IMG/VR virus record: IMGVR_UViG_3300009370_000009
Span: 26,383-90,382 of that record
Source of the DNA: a virus
DNA length: 64,000 nt
Direction: 5' to 3' (one strand)
Shown: in pieces, positions 17,721 through 25,910 of the stretch
Layout of the letters: each line of letters opens with the position of its first letter
How positions within the stretch are numbered: the first letter of the stretch is position 1
The notes under the pieces: generated by a model
Databases searched by the model: none
The model's input: only the letters and a program-made list of their open reading frames with translations
What the model was told of the DNA's origin: nothing
Position numbers and translations under genes: made by a program

Positions 17721-20700
17721 TGGATGACTTTGTACACTTACATTGTCATTCCGAATACAGTCTTTTGGACGGAATGTCAACGCCTAATGATATTGCACGC
17801 ATAACTTCAAAGCATGGTCAGGTTGCTGCAGCCATTACCGATCATGGAACTATGGGTGGGGTGCTTAAGTTTCAGAAGGCTTGCAAGGATCATGATGTCA
17901 AACCTATCTTCGGGATAGAGGCGTACTTCGTTCCAGACGTTAATAATGACGATATGGACGCCAAGTCGGAGAGGTTCCATTTGATATTGCTTGCTAAGAA
18001 CAATGAGGGATTGACAAAGTTATTTAAATCAACTAAAACTGCGTGGTCTGATAATTTTTATTACAAGCCGAGAATAGATTTCAAATTATTGGAATCATTG
18101 GTTGACAATGATGTGGTAGCGTTATCTGGGTGCAGAGGTAGTGCTATTGCGAAGGCTTTGGAGAATGGGGATGAAAGTCGTGCTGCGAAACTGTCTGAAA
18201 AGTTTATCAGTATATTCGGAGACGACTTCTATTTTGAGATCCAACCTTGGAATCCTAAAGAGATCAACGATGGCATTGTTGATCTAGCGCAGGCGTATGG
18301 GAAGAAGGTCGTTGGGACGGCGGATTGCCATTACCCAACTAAGCATGATGCTGGGTGCGAAGAGGTTCTTCTGACTGCAGCCCAGTACCCCGGTTTTAAC
18401 GCTGAAGTGCTGAGGCACGCAACTGATCATAGTTGTGCGACTATTACGTCAATGTCGGTGACGGATAAATTAAATACGATGTATCCGAATAGGTTCTTGC
18501 GGTTCGATGACATTAGTCCGTACATTGCAGATGCAGAAGAGATATCTAGTTGGTTTGAGGCAGCAGGCTATGGGGATAGCGCTATACTCTCTAACACAAT
18601 TGAAGTAGCGGAGAAGTGTTCGGCTGAGGTTCAGACGAGACAGTCGTTGCTGCCAAAGTATATTAAAAGTCTCAATTCTAACGAGTATTTGCAGGATATA
18701 GCGGTGCATGCTTTGGAAGAAAAGGGATTGGGCGAAGACGACAGGTATTTCAACAGATTAATGGAAGAGTTGGATATTGTCGCAAAGTTGGATTTCTCTG
18801 ACTATTTCTTGATTATTTGGGATCTGGTTAAGTGGGCAGATCAAAGCGGTATAGGTCGTGGCCCTGGTCGTGGGTCTGTTGGTGGCTCCTTGTTGGCTTA
18901 CGTACTGGATATCACTATTGTAGATCCTATAAAGTATGACCTCTTGTTCGCTAGATTTATCAACCCTGAAAGGAACGACTATCCAGATATTGACTTGGAT
19001 TTTGAGGATAAGAGGCGTAAAGAGGTTAAAGACTATCTAGTTGAAAAATGGGGCTACGAGAATGTTGCTGCTATTTCGACTTATGGGGAATTCAAGGCTA
19101 AGTCTGTTATCAAAGATGTGTCGAGGGTATTCGCTCTACCCTATGCAGATGTAAATGGTATTACGCCTTTGTTTGAGACTCTTGATGAACTTAAAAGCAA
19201 TGATAAGGGTAAGTTGTTTTGTCAAAAGTATCCTGATATTATAAGTACCGCTGAGAAGTTGGAGGGGAGAATACGTAATACTGGTATTCATGCTGCTGGA
19301 ATGGTGGTGTCGTCTGTCCCTCTCAGCGAGGTCTGCCCAATGGAGACTCGCAAAGAGGTTGGGGGCAGCGAGAGGTCACTGGTGTCTGCTTTTGAGATGA
19401 ACGATGCTGAGGCTGTTGGGCTAATTAAGATTGACATCCTTGGGCTTAAGACGGTTGCTGTAATATCTGATTGTCTAAAGAAGATCAAAGAGTTGCATGG
19501 GGTTGATGCCGCAGAGGATTCTTTGAGGCTGGACGATCCTGAAGTATATAAAGCTATTGATTCTGGCAGTACGGCAGGGGTGTTTCAGGCTGAGGCTGGG
19601 GCGTACACTAATCTTATTGATCGAATGGGCATATCGGATTTTAATGATCTAGTCGTTAGTAATGCTTTGGTTAGGCCGGGGGCGCTGCTGTCTCAGGGGA
19701 AAGATTATATTGCGTGTAAGAAGGGCGAACGGAAGCCTAAGTATATTCATGAATCAGTTGAGTCGATTCTTAGCGATACGTATGGGACAGTGGTGTTTCA
19801 GGAGCAGTTGATGGCGGTTGCTGTTGAGATTGCAAACTTTTCATGGTCAGAAGCAGATACATTGCGTAAGATTATCGGAAAGAAGCGTGATATTCGGGAA
19901 TTTGATAAGTTCAAGGATAAGTTCTTGAATAATGACAAGTTAAGTTTAGATGTATCCAAGAAGGTATGGAATGACTTTGAGTTATCTTCTTTATATATGT
20001 TTAACAAATCTCATGCTGTTGCGTATTCTATGCTTACGTATCAAACAATGTGGTTGAAGCACCATTATCCTTTGGAGTACATGTGGAGCATGTTGTCTAA
20101 TGAGAATAACAAGGAGAAGATAACTGCTTATATTCTGGAGGCTAAGAGGATGGGGATAGAAGTTCTGCCTCCAGATGTTAACACTTCGGATGATTATTTT
20201 ACTATTGATACTGCTGATCACATTGAGGGTTATGGTATTAGATTTGGATTGTCAAATGTTGCTTCTTGCGGGAAGAAGGCGATAGAAGAAATAAAGAGTA
20301 AAAGGCCATTCTCTTCATATGAAGAGTTTACCGGTAAATGCCGCAAGAGTGCTGTGAATAAGACTATCACGGAGAACCTAGACAAGGTTGGGGCGTTCGC
20401 TTCATTACGGCATGTATCTGAGTATGAGCATGAGAAGTATTATCTCCCGATACTTGGGTTGCCTGTAAAACAAAACTTCAACGATGATTTCACTGACTAT
20501 GTTGAGAACTGCGCAGACTTTGACGTTAAAGAGCCTGAGCTGCATATTGTAAGAGGTGTCGTTCGTGCTGCAAAGAAGTGGCCTGGCAATATGCGAGTCG
20601 AGTTGGAAGACGAAACTGGATCTCTGACATTGTTTGCTGATAGGGATTGTGAAATATCCACTAGGGATTATATTTATGCATTAGTTGGGGACAAGGGTGT

Positions 20701-21127
20701 CCATATGCATTGCGATGCTTTTGAATATGAGGACACGGATATGCATAAATTTGTTAAATTGATGCATAAAGGTAAGCAACATCACTATAGCGCTTTGTAC
20801 GGTCATGGGCTTGGACTGTTTGGCGAAGAGAAGTCGTTGATGTATTGCTTTGACTACCGAGTGTTCCAGACTTCTAAGGGGACGAAGATGGCCAATATGT
20901 ATTGTTGGGATGGCGAGTCGATGTCTAAGATTGTCATATTCCCCAAATTGTATGGTGTTTTTGCTACAATGTTAAGTAGCAACCAGTGGTACGCAGCCAA
21001 ATTGGAGGCTATTACTGATAGGAGAACTAGGATTGCAAAGCTTGATGGGTACAAGTTGAGTACCCCGAACTCGATGATTAAGATCGAAGACTATATCGAA
21101 AGGAAGAATTTGAATGTTAGTAATTGA
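17720..21127 (+). CDS. dnaE: DNA polymerase III alpha subunit
   Basis: About 1135 residues from ATG 17720 (GTG 17708 is an in-frame alternative). The N-terminal PHP domain begins HLHCHSEYSLLDG. The C-family catalytic aspartates sit in DYPDIDLDFED (about residue 420). Downstream are the usual fingers and HhH-like parts (NKSHAVAYSMLTYQTMWLK; DVNTSDDYFTI) and an OB-like C-terminus (MRVELEDETGSLTLF). It is the phage's replicative polymerase. No separate proofreading exonuclease is visible in this window, so the PHP domain or host epsilon may proofread. Confidence 0.92.
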   Translation: MDDFVHLHCHSEYSLLDGMSTPNDIARITSKHGQVAAAITDHGTMGGVLKFQKACKDHDVKPIFGIEAYFVPDVNNDDMDAKSERFHLILLAKNNEGLTKLFKSTKTAWSDNFYYKPRIDFKLLESLVDNDVVALSGCRGSAIAKALENGDESRAAKLSEKFISIFGDDFYFEIQPWNPKEINDGIVDLAQAYGKKVVGTADCHYPTKHDAGCEEVLLTAAQYPGFNAEVLRHATDHSCATITSMSVTDKLNTMYPNRFLRFDDISPYIADAEEISSWFEAAGYGDSAILSNTIEVAEKCSAEVQTRQSLLPKYIKSLNSNEYLQDIAVHALEEKGLGEDDRYFNRLMEELDIVAKLDFSDYFLIIWDLVKWADQSGIGRGPGRGSVGGSLLAYVLDITIVDPIKYDLLFARFINPERNDYPDIDLDFEDKRRKEVKDYLVEKWGYENVAAISTYGEFKAKSVIKDVSRVFALPYADVNGITPLFETLDELKSNDKGKLFCQKYPDIISTAEKLEGRIRNTGIHAAGMVVSSVPLSEVCPMETRKEVGGSERSLVSAFEMNDAEAVGLIKIDILGLKTVAVISDCLKKIKELHGVDAAEDSLRLDDPEVYKAIDSGSTAGVFQAEAGAYTNLIDRMGISDFNDLVVSNALVRPGALLSQGKDYIACKKGERKPKYIHESVESILSDTYGTVVFQEQLMAVAVEIANFSWSEADTLRKIIGKKRDIREFDKFKDKFLNNDKLSLDVSKKVWNDFELSSLYMFNKSHAVAYSMLTYQTMWLKHHYPLEYMWSMLSNENNKEKITAYILEAKRMGIEVLPPDVNTSDDYFTIDTADHIEGYGIRFGLSNVASCGKKAIEEIKSKRPFSSYEEFTGKCRKSAVNKTITENLDKVGAFASLRHVSEYEHEKYYLPILGLPVKQNFNDDFTDYVENCADFDVKEPELHIVRGVVRAAKKWPGNMRVELEDETGSLTLFADRDCEISTRDYIYALVGDKGVHMHCDAFEYEDTDMHKFVKLMHKGKQHHYSALYGHGLGLFGEEKSLMYCFDYRVFQTSKGTKMANMYCWDGESMSKIVIFPKLYGVFATMLSSNQWYAAKLEAITDRRTRIAKLDGYKLSTPNSMIKIEDYIERKNLNVSN

Positions 21128-22028
21128 TAAAAGACGGGGCGATGAGATCCCGAAAAGAGAAATCATACCTACTCCAAGCATGGGGCTTAATCGTGCTTTG
21201 GGCGGTGGGTTCTATACTGGGGCCACGCACCTGTTATGGGGAACCCCGTCAGCGGGTAAGACGACTATGGCGTATCACGTTATGGCGAACGCTCAGGAGA
21301 TGGGGTATAGGCCCGTTGTTGTTGACTCTGAGTATTCTTATAATGACGAGTACGCTGCAAAATGCGGTATCAATACAGATGACATTGTTTTGATGCAGGG
21401 AACTGTTGTTGAGGATCTGATTAAGAATCTGATCGGATACCTAGAACATCCTGTTGAGAAGCATATTTTCTTATTTGATTCTTTAAGCAATATTATCAAG
21501 GAAGAGTTCTACGACAAGCCAGAAGGGGGAAAGGCATTGGGTCTACAGGCGAGATCCCAAGGGTACTTCCTACAGAAACTGGTGCATCATTTGCATAAAG
21601 AGAGAAACATAATGCTGTTCATAGCCCATCAGACTGTTGATCTAAGCGGGCTGTATGCACAGCTGAAGGCGAAGATGGGCAATTCGGTCCACCACAATAT
21701 GCACAATATCGTCAGGTTGTTCCTGTCATATTCAGCAAAAGAGATGGAGAGGGACGATTCAAAGATGATTACTAGTCAGAAGGTTGTGTGGACGATTGAC
21801 AAGACCAAACAGATTCCATCCATCGGCTCGTCGGGGCACTACTACATTCTGCCACAGGAGGGTACGATAGACTATGATCGGGAACTGATTGATACTGCTA
21901 TTGAAGGCGGGTTTATTGAGAGAAGGGGTGCATGGTTCAATTTTGATGACAAGAAGTGGAATGGGCTAAACGCCATAGACCTGTCCGCAGAGGACAAGGA
22001 CAAACTTAAGGAGTTGATGAATGCCTAA
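21114..22028 (+). CDS. recA: RecA-like recombinase
   Basis: 304 residues. Walker A is WGTPSAGKTT (about 38-47) and Walker B IFLFDSL (about 118); IAHQTVDLSG matches the L2-region strand. It lacks RecA's N- and C-terminal extensions and is shorter than bacterial RecA, like phage RecA/UvsX-type proteins. It pairs homologous DNA for recombination-dependent replication and repair. It overlaps the polymerase end by 14 bases and lies beside nuclease genes. Confidence 0.85.
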   Translation: MLVIDKRRGDEIPKREIIPTPSMGLNRALGGGFYTGATHLLWGTPSAGKTTMAYHVMANAQEMGYRPVVVDSEYSYNDEYAAKCGINTDDIVLMQGTVVEDLIKNLIGYLEHPVEKHIFLFDSLSNIIKEEFYDKPEGGKALGLQARSQGYFLQKLVHHLHKERNIMLFIAHQTVDLSGLYAQLKAKMGNSVHHNMHNIVRLFLSYSAKEMERDDSKMITSQKVVWTIDKTKQIPSIGSSGHYYILPQEGTIDYDRELIDTAIEGGFIERRGAWFNFDDKKWNGLNAIDLSAEDKDKLKELMNA

Positions 22029-22329
22029 GCGCACTGAGAAGGAAGAGATTAAGAAAGATGGCGCTCAGGGAGTCAAAAACTCTGGGCGTGGAATGATGAA
22101 GGGTGATGCCAAGTTGGGGAAGTTTCTCATTGATTACAAACATAATGGGAAAACGTTCACTCTTACAAGAGAGGCTTGGAGGAAGATGCGCAAGGATGCC
22201 TGGAATTCGCAATACAGGCATCCTTGTATTTCTGTTGTCATGGGTGAAGATAGCGATGTTAAGGTTGCTATAATTGAATGGTCGTTATTTAGACAGTTGA
22301 TAGAGGATACCGGGTATGATTTACAGTGA
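22021..22329 (+). CDS. Small PD-(D/E)XK nuclease-like protein
   Basis: 102 residues. MKGDAKLGKFLIDYKHN gives the spacing of a PD-(D/E)XK core (Asp, then D-x-K on the next strand), followed by FTLTREAWRKM and a closing strand ending IIEW. Size and core resemble Hjc/RecU-like junction or VRR-type nucleases. It sits between RecA and other recombination genes, in line with that role. Overlaps both neighbours by short runs. Confidence 0.55.
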   Translation: MPKRTEKEEIKKDGAQGVKNSGRGMMKGDAKLGKFLIDYKHNGKTFTLTREAWRKMRKDAWNSQYRHPCISVVMGEDSDVKVAIIEWSLFRQLIEDTGYDLQ

Positions 22330-22849
22330 GGATTTGCCTGACAAGAAGTATAACACTCTTACAATAGATCCTCCTTGGCCAATTTCGTTATCGTCAAGGA
22401 GCTTTAGAGGGGCAACTAGGCATGAAATGACGTATAAAACGATGTCTCTTGACGAGATAAGGGGGCTGCCAATTGAAAGCTTAACTAATGATGGAGCTCA
22501 TGTTTATACTTGGACAACTAATAAGTTTCTAGAAGAAACATTTGATATAATTAGGGGATGGGGTGTGAGGTATCATTTAACTATGGTTTGGACTAAACCA
22601 AGAGCATTGGCGCCGTCAATGGGATACCAGTTCGCAACAGAGTTCTGTCTGTTAGGATTCAGAGGCCAACCGATGAAAAAATTTGAAAAAATGGGGCAGT
22701 CGAATTGGATCCACGAAGTAAGTGCAAAGCACAGTACAAAACCTGAGCTTTTTAAAGAGAGGGTTGAAGTTGTCAGCCCTGGTCCTAGATTAGAGATGTT
22801 TGCAAGAGCCAGCCGTGAAGGTTGGGACTCTTGGGGCGACGAGTTGTAG
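22316..22849 (+). CDS. MT-A70 family adenine methyltransferase, copy 1
   Basis: 177 residues. TIDPPWPIS contains the DPPW catalytic motif, with TMVWTKPR, LLGFRG and LEMFARASREGWDSWGDE typical of the family. It transfers a methyl group from S-adenosylmethionine to adenine N6, probably on phage DNA as protection from restriction. A second, diverged copy is at 30709. Start ATG 22316 overlaps the previous gene by 14 bases. Confidence 0.85.
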   Translation: MIYSEDLPDKKYNTLTIDPPWPISLSSRSFRGATRHEMTYKTMSLDEIRGLPIESLTNDGAHVYTWTTNKFLEETFDIIRGWGVRYHLTMVWTKPRALAPSMGYQFATEFCLLGFRGQPMKKFEKMGQSNWIHEVSAKHSTKPELFKERVEVVSPGPRLEMFARASREGWDSWGDEL

Positions 22850-22861
22850 AAAGGGAGTATA

Positions 22862-23179
22862 ATGGATATAGTAGTTGATACAAATTATATTAGAGAGGCA
22901 ATGGGGAGTGAGGCTGAGGAATTCATAGAGGTCATGCGGATTGTTGGTGACATTATTGAGAATCCTAATGATTATCTAGGAATTCAGGCGTCTAAATGTG
23001 CTACAATATTAGCAGCGTATAGGACGCAAATGATTGTTAAGTCACAGGCTTACAAGAGAAGATCTTCTCGCATGACTGAGACAGACAAACTGAGAAATGA
23101 TATTTGGAAAACGCTGTATCAAGCGTTGGAAGAGAATATCAACACGTTGAAGTTGAGTGCCAAGGGAGGCATTAATTAA
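22862..23179 (+). CDS. Unknown helical protein
   Basis: 105 residues, largely helical, with no recognisable motif (MDIVVDTNYIREAMGSEA at the start). A GGGAGT ribosome-binding site precedes it. It ends exactly at the first base of the Cas4-like gene. A nuclease partner is possible from position only. Confidence 0.5.
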   Translation: MDIVVDTNYIREAMGSEAEEFIEVMRIVGDIIENPNDYLGIQASKCATILAAYRTQMIVKSQAYKRRSSRMTETDKLRNDIWKTLYQALEENINTLKLSAKGGIN

Positions 23180-23934
23180 TGAAAAGTCTTGAGAGGTTAC
23201 GAGTCAAACCTGTGTCTGAGCCTAAGAAGGAGGCGGTCGTTGAGGTTAATGCCGACGATATTTCTGATAGGCTGCTGAAGTCGATAGACGATCATCTTGC
23301 TAAAAGAAATAAAACAGAGTTGAAGCGCGTTGATGGATTTCATCCGAGTTACACTAACCAGTGTGCTAGATACTGGGTGTATCTGTTCAGGGGGGTTGAA
23401 GTTGAAAATACTTTTGAACCACAGACACATAGAATATTTGACAATGGGCATGCTGTACATGACAGGATCTACTCCTATCTCAGAGAAATGGGCATCCTAG
23501 AGTCTGAAGAAATTCCGGTGAATCTAGATGATCCTCCTGTTAGTGGAACTGCTGATGGGATTATCAATTTCGACGGTAGACAGTTGATCGAATTGAAGTC
23601 TATATCTGATGCCGGCTTTGCTTATAGAAGAACATATAACAGGCCAAAAGATGACCATGTTAGGCAGGCGCAGATATACATGCATTGTCTAGATTTGTCA
23701 AGTGGTTTTGTAATTTATGAAAATAAGAATAATCAAGAAATTTTACCTATTTATATTAAACGTGATGATGATTTTATAGAGAAATTATTTAAGAAGTACA
23801 GGAAAATATATGGGGCATTTCTTGAAGACAAGCTACCGGTTCGTCCGTATAAAAGCGCAAGTTCTCAGCAATGCCTCTATTGCAATGCTAGAGATTTTTG
23901 TTGGGCGGATAAGGATGTCGGACAGAAAATCTAA
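23179..23934 (+). CDS. Cas4/RecB-like PD-(D/E)XK exonuclease
   Basis: 251 residues. The nuclease core is GTADGIINF then LIELKS (D...ExK, about 120-141) with QAQIYMHCL after it. One Cys near residue 55 and three at the C-terminus (CLYCNARDFC, about 230-240) form the four-Cys Fe-S set of Cas4/AddB-type nucleases. It probably resects DNA ends for recombination with the RecA-like protein. No CRISPR genes or arrays are near, so this is a phage recombination enzyme. Confidence 0.8.
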   Translation: MKSLERLRVKPVSEPKKEAVVEVNADDISDRLLKSIDDHLAKRNKTELKRVDGFHPSYTNQCARYWVYLFRGVEVENTFEPQTHRIFDNGHAVHDRIYSYLREMGILESEEIPVNLDDPPVSGTADGIINFDGRQLIELKSISDAGFAYRRTYNRPKDDHVRQAQIYMHCLDLSSGFVIYENKNNQEILPIYIKRDDDFIEKLFKKYRKIYGAFLEDKLPVRPYKSASSQQCLYCNARDFCWADKDVGQKI

Positions 23935-24232
23935 AGTTTGCGCCAATGACGGGTGTGAAGTTGAATTCGTTCCAAAAGTATATAATGCTATATATTGCTC
24001 TACCGCCTGTAGGCGGATTGTCACTAATGCTAAGATTCTTAAACGTTATCATGATAATAAAGAAGCCTTTTCTAAGAAGCGAATATGCTCTGGTTTCAAC
24101 AGAGAGTGCAGCACAATCTTATCTAGGTATAATAAAGAGGATATTTGTGAAAGGTGTAAAACAGAGAGATATGTAATGCGGCTCGTCAATTGGGGTTGGG
24201 ACGAAAAAAAATTAAGAGAGGAAATGCAATGA
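23915..24232 (+). CDS. Double zinc-binding protein
   Basis: 105 residues from ATG 23915. Two Cys clusters: an N-terminal VCANDGCEVEFVPKVYNAIYC-type set (cysteines at about 8, 13, 28 and 32), which resembles the start of the metallophosphoesterase at 10887, and a C-terminal CSTILSRYNKEDICERC set. The latter is nearly repeated in the small basic protein at 56991. Probably nucleic-acid binding. Overlaps the nuclease before it and the resolvase after it. Confidence 0.65.
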   Translation: MSDRKSKVCANDGCEVEFVPKVYNAIYCSTACRRIVTNAKILKRYHDNKEAFSKKRICSGFNRECSTILSRYNKEDICERCKTERYVMRLVNWGWDEKKLREEMQ

Positions 24233-24810
24233 TCATGAAAACGCTAGGTTCACTTAAAAAGCAGAAAATAATAGCAATAGATCCATCTACTAGGTCGTTA
24301 GCTTATGCCATTATGGATTCTGATGACGAGATAATTGAGATAGGGAATATTGATTTATCTGGTGTATCCGATTTTAAAGAAAAACTACGTATAATTAGTT
24401 GCTCATTGCCTGGGATTATGGAATTGCATAAGCCAAACGTAGCGGTTATTGAGGAAGCTGTGTATATCCAGAATTTCAAGACTAGTAAATTGATATCCTA
24501 TATTATAGGACATACAATGGGTATACTTGCCGCTACTTGTCCGTTTGTTTTTGAGGCGAATCCTATTGTGTGGAAAAATAAGATTGGATATAAGAAAGTT
24601 ACTAAGGCCGAAAAGGAACAATATGAGGCAAAATGGGGGGCTACTGAAGCGAAAAAGTGGGCTGCTAAAGAGAGGAAGTCCAGGGTAAGGGAGTTGATGA
24701 AAGATAAGTATGGAAATGCATTGGAAGATTCATCGTACAATTCCGACGAAATCGACGCTCTCGCCATCGGGGTGTGGTACAATTTGTGTGGAGGAAAGCC
24801 ATGCCAATAG
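24229..24810 (+). CDS. RuvC-like Holliday-junction resolvase
   Basis: 193 residues from ATG 24229, with GAGAGG upstream. RNase-H-fold acidic residues are in place: IAIDPSTRSLAYAI (first Asp), VIEEAVY (Glu) and NSDEIDALAIG (last Asp pair). It would cut branched DNA before packaging. It follows the recombinase and nucleases in one run of overlapping genes. Confidence 0.8.
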   Translation: MIMKTLGSLKKQKIIAIDPSTRSLAYAIMDSDDEIIEIGNIDLSGVSDFKEKLRIISCSLPGIMELHKPNVAVIEEAVYIQNFKTSKLISYIIGHTMGILAATCPFVFEANPIVWKNKIGYKKVTKAEKEQYEAKWGATEAKKWAAKERKSRVRELMKDKYGNALEDSSYNSDEIDALAIGVWYNLCGGKPCQ

Positions 24811-25109
24811 AACCGTATAAAGATAAGGGATGGCTTTACGAGCATTATGTTAAGAAACGAATGAATCTATCCGATATAGCAAAAAGGTTAGATCAGAGTC
24901 ACAATATTTCCATATCACCGCAAGCCTTGTACAACTGGGTTAAGAAATTTGATTTATTGAAATTTAGAGGGAAAGGCAGAAATTTGGCTAGCACTTCTAT
25001 GAAGCGTCCAAAATCTAAAATGCAAGAGCAGGTTGAAAAACAAAAACGTAAACAGCGTGCCGAAATGATGAATAGACGTAAAGCGATGCAGAAAGGGCGT
25101 AAAAGATGA
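24801..25109 (+). CDS. Basic helix-turn-helix protein
   Basis: 102 residues from ATG 24801 (GGAGG upstream). MNLSDIAKRLDQ then ISPQALYNWVKKFDL reads as a helix-turn-helix, followed by a strongly basic tail (KQKRKQRAEMMNRRKAMQKGRKR in part). Probably binds DNA, but specificity is unknown. A TGGTACAAT sequence at 24775 could be a weak promoter for it. Confidence 0.6.
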   Translation: MPIEPYKDKGWLYEHYVKKRMNLSDIAKRLDQSHNISISPQALYNWVKKFDLLKFRGKGRNLASTSMKRPKSKMQEQVEKQKRKQRAEMMNRRKAMQKGRKR

Positions 25110-25909
25110 CTACCTCAAAAATGCGACACACTGTTGACTCTGCAGATGTGGCCCTGTTCGGACAGTTGGATATGGTTTACAACCAATTGAGATTTGTTGA
25201 AGCAGAGCAGAATGAAACGAAGTATGCCTGTAAGGGTTCCGGTAAGTGTTGTAGAATAGGTTTGCGTGTTCACATGTTTGAGTGTGCGAACATAGCCTAC
25301 AATATTAGGCAGCAGTATTACCTTGTCATGGAAGATAACGGTAAGCAGGCTGCTGATGACTTTATGAATGCCACCATTGATAGACTGGTGGATGCCATGC
25401 ATGATGAAGATTGGGCAGAGGATGGCAGCACAAAGAGGTTCTGTGCCTTCTATGATAATGGGTGTACGATCTACGGATATCGCCCGATGGTGTGTCGGGC
25501 GTTTGGCACGATCACACACGTTGACGACTACTGTCCTAGAGAACGCAATGAGCATGGGCATATAGACTATTTTTCTGGCGGTCCAATTGAAGATGCCGTC
25601 AAGTCGTTTCAAGGCATGATGCAAAGATACGCTAACAGCAAGGAGTCTGGAGGGAACTATGACTTGGTTATATATATGCCTCTAGGCGTCCTGTCGTTTC
25701 TGTTACCGGATGAGCAACTGAAAGAGTTGTATCAACAGACTGATCCGAAGTTTTGGATGACCGCTGAAGGGTGGTTTAACTATCGAGTTCACTTTACGAA
25801 GTTATACGGTTATGACAAAGATACACTTACGAAGGCGGCTAATGATGCTGGACATGATATAGTGTTTGACGATGTTGAAGATGGAACTCTAGTAGAGATA
25901 GAGAGATGA
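25106..25909 (+). CDS. YkgJ-like cysteine-cluster protein
   Basis: 267 residues. CKGSGKCCR at about 43-51, then FCAFYDNGCTIYGYRPMVCRAFG at about 113-135 (split here by position), match the CxxxxxCC...C..C....RP..CR cluster of the YkgJ family, thought to bind an Fe-S or zinc centre. Biochemical function is unknown even in the wider family. Overlaps the HTH gene by ATGA. Confidence 0.65.
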   Translation: MTTSKMRHTVDSADVALFGQLDMVYNQLRFVEAEQNETKYACKGSGKCCRIGLRVHMFECANIAYNIRQQYYLVMEDNGKQAADDFMNATIDRLVDAMHDEDWAEDGSTKRFCAFYDNGCTIYGYRPMVCRAFGTITHVDDYCPRERNEHGHIDYFSGGPIEDAVKSFQGMMQRYANSKESGGNYDLVIYMPLGVLSFLLPDEQLKELYQQTDPKFWMTAEGWFNYRVHFTKLYGYDKDTLTKAANDAGHDIVFDDVEDGTLVEIER

Positions 25910-25910
25910 G

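Noticed and set aside
23179-23934. Cas4 as part of a phage CRISPR system
   Set aside because: No Cas1/Cas2 or arrays anywhere in the window; neighbours are RecA-, RuvC- and PD-(D/E)XK-type recombination genes.
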